This document shows positions 26,200 to 36,867 of a stretch of 64,000 bases of DNA, one piece after another. The notes beneath the pieces are model-generated. The model was given only the letters and a program-made list of their open reading frames with translations. It did not search any database and was not told the DNA's origin. Source of the stretch: Rhynochetos jubatus. Lineage: Eukaryota > Chordata > Aves > Eurypygiformes > Rhynochetidae. The stretch lies in assembly GCA_027574665.1 (NCBI GenBank), contig CM050664.1, positions 16,518,774 to 16,582,773 of the forward strand, given 5' to 3'. How positions within the stretch are numbered: the first letter of the stretch is position 1; every line of letters starts with the position of its first letter. Made by a program: the position numbers and the translations under genes.

Positions 26200-26850
26200 G
26201 GGGTGGGGGGGAAGCACAACCGGACCGAGAGCCCCGGGTCCGGGCCGGCTTCGCCGCCGTTATATAACGCGGCTCCATGATGCGGGATGCGGCGGGGGGT
26301 GGTTGCAACCCCGGTGCCGGTGTCGGTGCCGGTGAAACCGGCTTTGTGTTGTCACGGGTTTTCCCGAGCGGTTCTTACCTCCGGCACCGTCTCCCGAAGC
26401 TCATGCCATGCCTTGTGCCCGTCCTCTCTTGGTTGCAGGGAAAAATAACCCAAACCACCGGGAAGAAAACCGGGAATCACCACCAAACAACACCCCCCAC
26501 ACCAAAAAAAATCCCAGTGGGAAAAGGGGCCGGATCCTGCCCGGCCCCCGCCCCAACCCCGCTAAACAACAGGGAAAATGAGCGGGGAATGAGGAGCGGG
26601 AGGGAGGGGGGGGAGAAAGGGGCCGGATCCGGATCCGGGGAGGGGGATGGAAAAGGGGGGTCCCTCCTGCCAGCCAGCCCGAGGAGCTGGGAGCCGCTGG
26701 CACACGCACACGCGCGTTTGCACACACGCACACGCGTGTCAGCAGCGGAGGCTGTTAAAGAGACACGCGCGCTGGGAAGGATAATGGAGCGAGGCGGGAT
26801 GGTACCGGTACCGAGAGGGAGCGGCAAGGTGAGGGTGCGGGACACGGAGG
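26200..26850. promoter_or_regulatory. CpG-rich block with palindromic TATA element, candidate FBXL16 promoter
   Basis: CpG density rises sharply and TTATATAA (26260-26267) sits inside it. The motif is a perfect palindrome, so it could serve either strand. FBXL16 is the nearest gene without an identified first exon and reads away to the left. On the right flank, a plus-strand ATG at 26784 begins a short open frame that ends in a GTGAGG donor-like site at 26828, so a divergent transcript is conceivable. Confidence 0.4.
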
Positions 26851-26929
26851 GGGTGTGTGAGGATGGGGGGGGGTGCAGGAGGGGCTGGGCTGGCAGCTGG
26901 GTGTGCAGGCGGGGGGCGGTCGGGGGGGA

Positions 26930-27115
26930 GAGGGGTGGGTGGGTGAATGCAGGGGTGGAAGGATGGGGGGATGGAGGGAGGGAGGGGTGATGGAGAGAGG
27001 GAGGGAGGGATGGAGGGATGAAATGGAGGGATGAATGGAGAGATGGAGGGATGGGGGGTTGAAGGGAAGGAGGGGTGGATGGAGGGACGGAGGGAAGGCT
27101 GGATGGACAGACGGG
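26930..27115. repeat. GGAT/GGGA-rich tandem repeat
   Basis: Imperfect tetramer-based repeats (GGAT, GGGA, GATGGAGG) with almost pure purine on the plus strand. The long Ser/Pro-rich ORFs on the opposite strand come from this repeat. Confidence 0.85.
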
Positions 27116-28479
27116 CGCTGGCTGTGGCTCTCTCCCCATCAGGGCGCTGGCAGGCCGGGGATCCCGGTGCACACACCCCTCACCCTCAACGGGCTCAGGC
27201 CCTGCTGGCAGCCCCCGAGGCACAGCAGGGACAGTCACTCCAGCACCCCGGGGTGCTGTGGGCACCCAGGGAAGGGTGCTGCACCCAGGTGCCGAAGGGG
27301 GTTTACCCACCCGGGCCGCGGCTGGCTGCGGGACCTGCAGCCAGTGGATGCCCCATTGCTGCCCCCCCATTTCTAATCACCCCCAGCTCAGCACCCCCTC
27401 CCAGCACCCCCAGTCTGGGGCCCAGCGTCACCACTGCTCCCCAGACTGCAGGGAACTGGTTAGGTGCTGTGTTTAACCCCGTCCCCTCTGCCCCCCCCGG
27501 CAGAGCCCCATGCGAGCAGCGGGACCAGCTCGGCCGCTGCTCCCAGCCGGGCCCTGGGGAGGCTGATGGAGCTGCCTGGATCCGGCCGCCTGGTTCCTGC
27601 CTCCATTATTTATAAGGCAGGTCGGGTTTCTCACTGGCAGCCGGGAGGGGGCTTGGGGGAGGAGTCTCTGCACACTCACACCCTCCTCCCACCCTGCCCA
27701 GCCGGTGACAACAGCAGGAAAAGGGGCCGGAGGGGCTGGTGACCCCAGGGACATGCGGGCCAGTGGCCTCATCCCGGTGACACATCTTTTTGCCATTGTC
27801 TGAGGAACTGGAGGGCCTTCCCTCTGTGATCTCTTGTCCCTCACAGCAATGCCCTGTCCACCCCGTGATGCCCTGGGTCCGTGGGGGTGTACCAGGGGAA
27901 TTGCAGTGGCCTGGGAGCAGCGGGTGGTGGTCCAGCCTTGGGGGACATACACCGCTTGCTGTCATCGCACCCCTGGACACCCCGGTGCAGTGACAGGAAT
28001 GAGCCCGGTCCCAGGGGAGCAGTTGGACCCCAGATGATCCCTGTTGTCCCCCTGGTTCTGGCATGGCCTCATTGACACTAACCCCAGCCAGAGGGGGCAT
28101 GCTGGGGTGGCCCCATGACCTGGGGACATTTTCATGCTGAGACGGGTCACAGCCACTGGAGGAGTCCCTGAGCAGGGGGAGCCTCTATGCACATGTCCCC
28201 AGTGGAGGGGACACAGCTGGGGCAGACCCCCTGTGCCACCAGCCCAGTAGGGTGCCTGAGGTAGGGTGCCTGATGTAGGGTGCACAGCCACTCCAGCTCA
28301 CCCTGTAGCCATGGGCAACCCTGGCTCACCAGCCTGTGCTGTGGCAGGCCAGGCCCCCTGAGCCTCACGGAGCTTGGGGACTGTCCCTCTTGGCTGCCAG
28401 AGGGGTGGTGGCCAGTGTCCCCACACTCAGGTCAGGGCATCAGCCGAGCAGTCAAGCAACACCACTTGTCCACAATCCA
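27116..28479. other. Gene-free interval
   Basis: GC-rich sequence without a recognised exon, RNA or transposon. A short AT-rich core (CCATTATTTATAAGG near 27603) is the only notable element. Confidence 0.45.
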
Positions 28480-28800
28480 TCTTTATGCAAACTGCCAGCA
28501 CCCCATTGGTGCTGCCCTCCCATCCCCTCTGTCCCAGGGATGCTGAAGGGTCTCACCCCACGCACCCAACATGTCCCCACAGTGATGAGACCCTGGACCG
28601 AGCATCAGGGGCCCAGCTGGACCACCGGTGCCAAAGCTGGACCGCAGTGCGCAGGGGGCGGTCGCCGCAGCAACCGCCGTCGCCTAGCGCCGGCTGTCTC
28701 CCGGTAACCCGTCGCCTAGCAATGGGGGATTTTTCACAGCTCGGGATGAAGAGTTGAAAGTTATTTTTAGCCCGGGCTGTGAATCAATAGGCAGCTCCAT
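28480..28800. promoter_or_regulatory. Candidate enhancer with RFX X-box cluster and MEF2-type site
   Basis: X-box motifs (RYYNYY, 1-3 bp spacer, RRNRAC) occur at 28661-28674 (GTCGCC-GC-AGCAAC) and 28696-28708 (GTCTCC-C-GGTAAC). Near matches are at 28711-28723 (GTCGCC-T-AGCAAT) and 28679-28691. A MEF2-type site TTATTTTTAG is at 28761-28770 and an octamer-like TTATGCAAA at 28483-28491. RFX factors bind X-boxes in ciliary and neuronal genes. The target could be FBXL16 or METRN. Function is inferred from motifs only. Confidence 0.45.
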
Positions 28801-28969
28801 TCGCCGCCCCGCAGGATGCACGCACGGGGGCCTTGCTGCGGCAGCGGAGAGGGGCTGCCGAGGGGAGGGGGGTGGCCTGGCTGGCCTGGGGTCACCACCC
28901 CAGTGTAGCCCCCAGGGATCCCCCTGAGCTCAGACTCCCACAGTGTTCAGTTCCTCTGGCTTCTGCAGG

Positions 28970-29245
28970 GATCCTCACATGGCCAGGGGGGTGATCATAC
29001 TGCTGCGGGGACCCTCATCTCACCCTGGGGCCCCTCATCCAGCTGTGATGATCCTCATCCAGCTTCTGGGAGCCTCATGCTGCCATGGGGACCTTCTCCC
29101 ATTAGTATGGACCCTCACCTTGCCATAAGGACCCCCTGCCTTGTCATGGGAAACCTTACTTTGACATGGGGACCTCTGCCTTGCAATGGGGACCCCCACC
29201 TTGCCATGGCAACCCTTGCCTTGCTGTCGGGACCCTTGCCCTGTG
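28970..29245. repeat. Degenerate GGGGACCCTCACCTTGCCAT-type minisatellite
   Basis: About ten imperfect copies of a unit near 25 bp (ATGGGGACC...CCTTGCC). It has drifted enough that copies differ at many positions. Confidence 0.7.
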
Positions 29246-29958
29246 GTTCCCCCTCGCAGCCTCCCTGAGGTCCTGAGGTCCTCAAGCCTCTCCAGGGCTC
29301 GTGCCTGCCTTGGGGGACACCAGCCTGTCTGGATGCTCAGGGGCACTGGGAGGGGATGGAGCCCTTTAGGCACCAGGGTTCCCTGGGGAGGGGCTGGGGG
29401 TATCCCTGCATGCCCTCCCCAGATACTTTTTAAAGACGAAGTGGGTGCCTATGGCAACTGCATGTCCTGCGAGTGCTCGGTTGCGTGGGAGAGCATCCCA
29501 CGCAGCCTTGGGTGGACAGGTAGTGGGATGGAGAGGTGCTGGGAAGTCCCAGCCTCTAAGCAGCCATCTGCAGTCCCAGCCCCACCCTGAGCCCCCATTT
29601 TGCCTTCCCAGGAGGTTTTCTGCCTCTGGGCATGGCCCAGCCTGGGACATCCCTGCCCTCGCTGTCACCCACCCAGGGTGCGGGGTGGAGGGTGCACAGA
29701 GCCACCCCACAGGGACCCTTTGTTGGCACAGGGGATAGCCTCCCTCAGCTGGGGGAAGCCCAGGGACCTGCTCAGTAGAGGGGAACCCCCAGGAAAGGAG
29801 AAAGCTCTGCTGAAGATGGGCAACCTGGCAGGGAGCTGGAGGATCATCAAAAAGCACAAAGAAAGGAGCCAGGGTCCCTCCTGGGGGACATGGAGCCACA
29901 AAGCCCTGGGTGCTCTGTAGGTCTAGAGCCCCTCAGTCCCCCCTGTGCTGGCACAGTG
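29246..29958. other. Gene-free interval
   Basis: No coding exon, RNA gene or repeat recognised between the minisatellite and the first CR1 fragment. Confidence 0.5.
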
Positions 29959-30425
29959 TGAGACCCTCCTGGAGCACACATCCAGGTCTGCGGTCCCAGC
30001 ACAAGGCAGACCTGGACCTGTCAGAGCGGGCTCAGAGGGGACCAGGGAAATGATCAGGGGGTGAAGAACCTCTGCTGTGGAGAAAGGCTGGGAGGAGGGG
30101 GCTGCTCAGCCCGGAGACCTTCCCGCAGCCTGCCAGTGCCTAAGGGGGCTTGTAAGCAGGATGGGAGAGGCTTTTCCCCAGGGCCTGTGGTGGCAGGAGA
30201 AGGGGCGATGGGTTTAAACTGGGAGAGGGTGGGTTTAAACTGGGAGAGGGTGGATTTAGACTGGCTCTAAGGATGGAATGCCTGGTGGGGAGGGGGGGGA
30301 GGTGTTGAGGCAGGTTGGTCCAGGGGTGCCCAAGGCCTGGCCAGGGCTGCAGCAGTCAGGCCCAGAGGGTTATGTCCCCACCCAGGGCAGGGCTTGGGCC
30401 AGGTGATGTTTGAAGGTCCCATTCA
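29959..30425 (+). mobile_element. CR1 LINE 3' fragment, divergent subfamily
   Basis: This aligns to the end of CR1 ORF2 and the 3' tail. It begins abruptly at GTGAGACCCTCCTGGAGCAC and passes the block of the GRGFSPGPVVAGEGAMG-like remnant. It ends near GGTGATGTTTGAAGGTCCC, equivalent to the usual GATGATCTTTAAGGTCCC. A 21 bp unit around GGGTTTAAACTGGGAGAGGGT (30209-30251) is duplicated. About 390 bp of this copy is nearly identical to the inverted copy at 62.6-63.0 kb. Confidence 0.85.
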
Positions 30426-30444
30426 GCGGGTCAATGTTCTCCTG

Positions 30445-32247
30445 GCAACAAGAAGGGCTTCTATAGGTACATCGGTGATAAAAGGAGGAGCAGGGAAAAG
30501 GTGGGCTCTCTGCAGAAGGAAACGGGAGGGCTGGTTTCCCAGGATATGGAGAAGGCTGAGGTGCTCAATGATGTTTATGCCTCAGTCTTCACTGTCAAGG
30601 GCACAAGCCATACCCCTGAGTCGCAGGAGGCAAGAGCAGGGACTGGGAGAATGGAGAACCACCCCTGGTTTAGAGACAATGAGGTTCGGGAGCACCTAAG
30701 GAACCTGAAGATGCACAAGTCCATGGGACCTGATGGGATACATCTGCGGGTCCTGAAAGAACTGGCGGATGAAGTTCCGAAACCTCTATCCATCATATTC
30801 GAGAAGTCGTGGCAGTCTGGTGAAATTCCCACCGACTGGGAAAGGGGAAACAATCCCCATCTTTAAAAAGGGAAAAAAGGAGGATCCAGGGAACTACAGG
30901 CCAGTCAGTCCCACCCCTGTGTCTGGCAAGATCATGGAGCAGATCCTCCTGGAAACCATGCAAAGGCACATGGAAAATGGGGAGGTGATTGATGACGGCC
31001 AACGTGGCTTCACCAAGGGCAGGTCATGCCTGATGAATATGGTGGCTTCTGCGATGGGGTCACGACCTTGGTGAATAAAGGATGAGAAACCATTGTCATC
31101 TACCTGGACTTGTGCAAAGCACCTGACACCATCCCACATGAAATCCCTGTCTCTAAATTGGAGAGGCATGGATTTGACGGATGAGCCACTCGGTGGATAA
31201 AGAGCCGGCTTGATGGTGTCACTCAGAGTTGTGGTCAACAGCTCGATGTCTGAGTGGAGAGCAGTGATGAGTGGTGTTCCTCAGGGGTCGGTGTTGGGAC
31301 TGGTACAGTTTAACAACATTGTCAGCAACATGGATGGTGGGATCGAGTGCACCCTCAGCAAGTTTGCCGATGACACCAAGCTGTGTGGTGTGGTCGACAT
31401 GCTGGAGGGAAGGGATGGCATCCAGAGGGACCTGGACAGGCTGGAGAGGTGGGACCATGCCAACTGCATGGAGTTCAACAAGGCCAAGTGCAAGGTCCTG
31501 CACCTGGGTTGGGACAATGCCAGCACAAGGACAGGCTGGGTGGAGAATGGATGGAGAGCAGCCCTGAGGAGGACTTGCAAGTGTTGGTAGATGAAAAGCC
31601 GGACATGAGCCGGCAGTGTGCACTGGCAGCCCAGAAAGCCAACTGTATCCTGGGCTGTATCCAGAGCAGTGTGGCCAGCAGGGCAAGGGAGGGGATTCTC
31701 CCCCTTTACTCTGCTCTCATGCCCATCTGCAGTTCTGTGTCCAGCTCTGGGGCCCCCAACATCAGAAGGACATGGACCTGTTGTAGCGAGTCCAGAGGAG
31801 GACACAAAGATGACCAGAGGGCTGGAGCCCCTCTGCTATGGGGACAGGCTGAGAGAGTTGGGGGTGTTCAGCCTGGAGCAGAGAAGGCTCTGGGGAGACC
31901 TTATAGCACCTTCCAGTGCCTGAAGGGGCTACGAGAAAGCCGGGGGGGGGGACTTTTTACAAGGGCAAGGAGTGACAGGACAAGGGGTAATGGGTTTAAA
32001 TTGAAAGTGGGGAGATTTAGATTGGGCATCAGGAAGAAATTCATCCTGGAGAGGGTGGGGAGGCCCTGGGACAGGTTGCCCAGAGAAGCTGTGGATGCCC
32101 CATCCCTGGCAGTGTCCAAGGCCAGGCTGGATGAGGCTTGGAGCAACCTGGTCTAGTGGAGGGTGTCCCTGCCCATGGCAGGGTGGTTGGAACTGGACGG
32201 TCTTTAGGGTTCCTTCCAACCCAAACCAGCCTGTGATTCTGTGATTC
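30445..32247 (+). mobile_element. CR1 LINE with degenerate ORF2 reverse transcriptase
   Basis: About 1.8 kb in plus orientation. Conserved reverse transcriptase pieces appear in order: [18 protein letters not shown] (about 30722-30775), the IPTDWERGN region (30828-30854), [10 protein letters not shown] (about 31003-31032), [10 protein letters not shown] (about 31273-31302) and the catalytic FADDTKL block near 31363. They sit in different frames separated by frameshifts and stops, so the copy is dead. The endonuclease half is absent (5' truncation). The 3' end has the typical terminal repeats GTGATTCTGTGATTC. Confidence 0.93.
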
Positions 32248-33259
32248 CTCCCCGCTCCCTGCCCCGAAGACCCGCGCGCCCGTGGAGAGGGGGGCCGGCG
32301 GGCGGAGCAGCCGCCGTGCCCGCGGTCACAAGAGGGCACTGCGAGCCCGAGCATCCCGGGGCCCCGCTGACCGGGGGGTGAGGGGGGTCCGAGACCAAGC
32401 CGGGAGCCCGGAGCGGGTCAGGATCCTGTGCAGGGGCCGGCGGGCTCCCCTGCGGCCCTGCTCGGGCACCTCCCGGGGGGCTGCCGGCCCCCAGCCCCAT
32501 GCGGGCCACCATCCCTGCGGCAGCCGGGGACAAGGTGGGGGCACGGCCACCACCCAGAGCTCCCGGGCCGGCAGCACCCCACTGGGTAGGGGATCAGCCT
32601 CGAGGGGCAGGGAGGTCCCTGCCTGGGGTCACCAGAGCCTGGTGACACGGGTACCACCCCACCTCTGGTGCCACCCCACCTCTGGTGTCACCCCCACCTG
32701 GCCTCGGGGGACCCGGGCTGGACCCCACGGTGAGCTCTGACCCCAGCCAGCCCCACTTCCCTGTGGCAGCACAGGATCAGGCCCCGGGACCACGTCCCCC
32801 CATGCAGGGGGTCCCCTGTGACCCGGATCATCGGGCCCAGCAACCCCACACGGCAGCCAGCACGAGGGCCAGGGGGTACAGACCACCCCACCCCAACACC
32901 CCCACCCTCCCCACTTTAACCCTTGGCCCCTCGCTTCCCACGCAGTCCAGCAGCTTGATTTCTTTCAGCATCATTTCATGGCCAGAGGGTTGCAAATCCC
33001 CCTCTCCCTGCCTGTGCCCCCCCGCCCCTTCTCCCCCTTCCCCCCTTTCTTTCCGCCATCCCAATTTACAATCCCTCATTTCCATTCCGCTCCACCCTCT
33101 CTCCAGGGACTTTGTTCCCGGCCCTGTATCATCCCATCCCGATTGTTCCCCGTTTATTTCAAACGTTTTGGCGGGCTGTCACGGGTTGGAAACTTCATTA
33201 ATTAATTGTGGGGGCTGTGGTGCTGCCACAACCGCGGCTGAACTTGGGGGGGGGGATAT
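32248..33259. other. Intergenic interval with an AT-rich island
   Basis: The first part is GC-rich and featureless. From about 32940 to 33215 there is an AT-richer stretch (TTCATTAATTAATTG near 33192, GTTTATTTCAAACG near 33150) with homeodomain-type TAATTA cores. It may be regulatory. No coding exon is seen. Confidence 0.4.
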
Positions 33260-33469
33260 AAATCCCATGGGAGGGGGGTAAGTGGGGGTTGGGGTGTGGG
33301 TGACCCCCGTGCTAGGCCTGTCACCATGTGCCTCTGGTTATGAAAACGCCGCCGTGGGGAGAGGGGTGCTGGGGGGGGGTGTGCTTTATAGGGAGGTTGG
33401 GGGCTGGGTAATTCTTGGGGTACACAGTTCTGGGAGGGGGAAAACCCGGGGGGGCTGTAGCCTGGGGTG

Positions 33470-33985
33470 TATATAGCCCAGGGTGTGCATACTTTGGGAT
33501 GTGTGTAGTTTGGGGTGTATATGGCCTGGGGTGTGCATAGGTTGGGGTGTACATAGTTTGGGGTGCCTGTAGCCCAGGGTGTGCATAACTGGGGGTGTGC
33601 ATGGGCCGGGGTGTTCATGGCCCAGGGAGCCTGTAGCCCCGGGTGTGCATGGTCTGGGGTGTGCACAGTTTGGGGTGCCTGTAGCCCGGGGTGTGTCTAA
33701 CTCAGGGTGTGCACAATTTGGGGTGTGCATGGCCCGGGGTGTTCATGACTGGGGGTGCCTGTAGCTTGGGGTGTACATAGCCCGGGGTGTGGATGGCCTG
33801 GGGTGCCTGTAGCCCCAGATGTGCATGGTCTGGGGTGTGCACAGTTTGGGGTGCCTGTAGCCCGGGGTGTGTCTAACTCAGGGTGTGCATAATTTGGGGT
33901 GTGCATGGCTGGGGATGCCTGTAGCTCGGGGTGTGCATAGCCTGTGGTGTACCCATCCCGGGGTGTGCAGAACTCGGGGTGCACC
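33470..33985. repeat. GGGGTGTGCATGGCC-type minisatellite upstream of METRN
   Basis: More than twenty copies of an 18-20 bp unit (GGGGTGTGCAT with variants GGGGTGCCTGTAGCCC and GGGGTGTGTCTAACTCA). A higher-order unit of about 180 bp is visible: the segment at about 33678-33725 recurs at about 33855-33905. The array stops about 320 bp before the METRN start codon. Confidence 0.93.
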
Positions 33986-33999
33986 CGCGGTACCCCAGC

Positions 34000-34310
34000 C
34001 CCGCCTCCGCGGGCTCAGCCCTAGACACCGCCCCCCCCCCAGGCTTGGAGGACGGGGGCGGGCGGGACACGGCCTCCGGGAGCCCCGGGGGGGTCCGGGG
34101 ATGCCCGGGGTGGGCTTTGCCGGTGCCCCAGGCGGGGGGGAGGGGGGGTGCCGGCCCCGCCCCTCCGCCGCCATTGGTGGAAAGTTTGGGGCGCGGCGCG
34201 GGGTGGCGGCCCCGCTTCCTCCCCCCCCCACCCCCCGGGTGCGGGCAGCGGTGCGGGCAGGGCCGGGCAGGGCCGGGCCGGGCCGCCCCGGGGCCGCCGC
34301 GGGCGCGGCC
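34000..34310 (+). promoter_or_regulatory. METRN promoter and 5' UTR, CpG-rich
   Basis: CpG-rich DNA between the minisatellite and the METRN ATG. It contains an inverted CCAAT box (CCATTGG, core 34173-34177) about 135 bp upstream of the start codon, and GC boxes around 34155-34165. There is no TATA box. Confidence 0.6.
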
Positions 34311-36867
34311 ATGTGGGCGCTGCGGGCGCTGTGCCTGGCCGGGCTGGGCGCGGCGCTCGGCGGCTCGGCGGACCAGTGCTCGTGGAGGGGCAGGTAGGCA
34401 CCGGCACCGGCACCGGTACCGGCAGCGGCAGCGAGCGGGGCGGCCACGCCGGCCCCCGGCTCAGCATCTCCCCCGCTGCCCGGTTCGCAGCACCCCGGGG
34501 ACCTGCCGGAGGTGGAGGGGCGGCTGCCCCCACTCGGGGCAGGGAGCAGGGAGGGGCTGCAAGCACGTCCTGCATCCGTGGGGCAGGGTCACGGGTGGGG
34601 TGCTAGGATGCTGAGATCTGCGCCTGCCTCAGTTTCCCCGCTCATCCGCTGAAGGATGCTGGACTCCAGGCTCCCCACCTTCCGGGAGCCCCTTCCTCGA
34701 GCCCCCCCACCCCACCCCACCCGTGAACCGCGGCTCTGCGCCCGGCGGGGCCCCTCGCCGGGGCCCGACACGCCGCCGGCCGCGGTGGGGCAGGCGCCGG
34801 GCTCCGGAACAAAGAGCCGGGGCCCGCCAGGAGGGGCTGCGCCGGCCCCATCGGGGGGCGTGGGGGGCCACGGGGGCCACGCCGCCACGAGCAGAGTGGC
34901 CGGGACAAAGCATCCCCAGGCCACCTCCACTCCCCCCAGCCTGGCTTTCCCGCGTGTCTCCCCCCACGCTAAAAATGCTGCGGACAAGACAGGGCTCCGG
35001 ACACCACTCACGCAAGCCCGAATCCCGCGAGCTCCACCACACCCCCCCAGCTGGGGATCCCCCAAAGCTGGGGGGTGGAGGGGAACAGGCGACCCCAAAG
35101 CAAGAGGTTGGGGTGGCTTGGGAGCCCACCTTGGGTGCGAGGGGGGCTGTGCTGCCACGGTTCCCCCTTCACCCCCTTTGGGAAGGTGCTGGGAAACACA
35201 AGCACCCCCCAAATGCTGTGACCGCACCCCAGATCCGAGGTGTCGAGGCTTTGGTGCTCTTCCACCCCATAGTCACCCCTCACGCCTCCACGGGGGTGCT
35301 GCTCGGGAGCGCCGGGTGCTGCCAGGCTAGGGGGACGCGGGCCGAGGTGGGGGTCCCCATCACTCGGGGGTCTGATGGGGGCCACTGTTCCTCGCAGCGG
35401 GCTGTCGCAGGAGGCAGGCAGCGTGGAGCAGCTCTCCCTGCACTGCGCCGAGGGCTCCCTGGAATGGCTGTACCCCACCGGGGCCCTTCGCCTCCGCCTG
35501 GCCCCCCGCCTGCCCCCCACCATCGCCAAGGGCAGGACACCCCAGCACGTCACAGCCTGCGTCAAACCTGCCGGCACCTTCCGGGGGGCTCAGCTCTACC
35601 TGGAGAGGGAAGGGGTGCTGGAGCTGCTGCTGCCAGAGGCCCCCCGGCCCCGCGTCCGCTGCTTCAGCTGGCTGCCCCGGGAGAAGGTGGCTCTCTTCCT
35701 GCAGGCCACCCCGCACCGCGACATCAGCCGCCGCATCGCCGCCTTCCGCTATGAGCTGCGGGGGGACTGGCTGGCACACCCCGCGCTGCCCGCTGCCAGC
35801 CTCGCCGGAGAAGGTGAGCGCTGAAGCATGCTGGGTCAGCCTGCCTCAGTTTCCCCAGGGTGGGCTGCATGGAGGCGAGGGGATGGAGGGACTGGACCTG
35901 GGGTGGTGTCACCGGGAGCCACCGAGGTGAGGGGTGGTGACGGGCTGTGCTTGGCTGTTGCAGGGGCGTGCCGGCCGTGCAATGACACCGAGATCCTGAT
36001 GGCCATTTGCACTAGTGACTTTGGTGAGTGCAGCCCCCCTCAGGTGCTGGAGGGGGTCTTGGGCCTCTGGGGGAGGGAGAAAACTCAACCCCAGCGGAGC
36101 AATGGCTCTGCAGATAGCCCTGGCCTCCCCATCCCAGGCTGGCCAGACTTGGGCTGTGGCCACCAGTGTCACAAAGGCCACTGTCAGATGGCAATGGGGA
36201 CAAGAATGGGGACAGGGATGAGGATGGGGACAAGGATATGGATGAGGACTAGGATGGGGATGAGGACAGGGATGGGGATGGGAACAGGAATGGGGATGGA
36301 GATGAAGATGAGGAAGGGGATGGAGTCAAGGATGAGGATAAGAATGAGGACAAGGATGGTGATGAGGACAGGGATGGGAATGGGAACAGGGATGGGGATG
36401 GACATAGGGATGAGGATGGCGACAAGGATGGGGACGAGGACAGGGACGGGGTTTGGGCTGGGAATGGGGATGGATATGGAGATGAGGATGGGGATGGGGC
36501 CAAGGACATATAAAGGGACATGCTGACACCCCTTCCCTGCCTTCCCTCCGCAGTGATCCGCGGCAGCATCCGGAGCGTCTCCAACGATGTGGAGCTGCAG
36601 GAATCCATCATTGGGGTGAGCGCCGCCCGCATCCACCGCCAAAAGTTCCCCCTTTTCCAGACAGGGCGTCCGGGGCGGCCGGCGGGCAGCATCCGCACCC
36701 CGCTGCGCTGCGGGGTCAAGCCGGGCCCCGGAACCTTTCTCTTCACGGGGTGGCTGCATTTTGGCGAAGCCTGGCTGAGCTGCGCGCCCCGCTATAGGGA
36801 CTTTCAGCGCATCTACGAGGAGGCACGGCGCATGCGCCAGAACCCCTGCGAGTTCCCCATGGACTGA
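34311..36867 (+). CDS. METRN: METRN (meteorin), secreted neurotrophic/glial factor, complete coding sequence in four exons
   Basis: Coding exons are 34311-34393, 35398-35813, 35964-36023 and 36554-36867, all GT-AG. The total is 873 bp, or 290 aa (human 293). Residues 1-20 (MWALRALCLAGLGAALGGSA) are a signal peptide, then DQCSWRGSGLSQEAGSVEQL, matching the meteorin N-terminus. Later landmarks are CAEGSLEWLYPTGALRL, FLQATPHRDISRRIAAFRYE, CRPCNDTEILMAICTSDFV, SIRTPLRCGVKPGPGTFLFT and the C-terminus NPCEFPMD. Ten cysteines are present after the signal peptide, as in the mammalian protein. METRN promotes glial differentiation and axon extension. Intron 1 is about 1 kb and intron 3 carries a purine-rich minisatellite. 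The open frame upstream of the ATG is regarded as non-coding, because starting there would bury the signal peptide. Confidence 0.96.
36186..36515. repeat. GATGGGGACAAGGAT-type purine minisatellite in METRN intron 3
   Basis: About 50 imperfect 6 bp units (GATGGG, GACAAG, GATGAG) over 330 bp, almost entirely purine on the transcribed plus strand. It ends about 35 bp before the acceptor of the last exon. Homopurine tracts can form triplexes. Confidence 0.92.

Noticed and set aside
26477-27370. Minus-strand 297-codon Ser/Pro-rich open frame
   Set aside because: It arises from the GGAT repeat and has no conserved motif.
30501-32156. Open frames treated as a host gene
   Set aside because: They are frameshifted pieces of CR1 reverse transcriptase ending in typical CR1 terminal repeats.
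33202-33984. Series of His/Thr/Pro-rich minus-strand frames
   Set aside because: These are translations of the METRN-upstream minisatellite in several frames.
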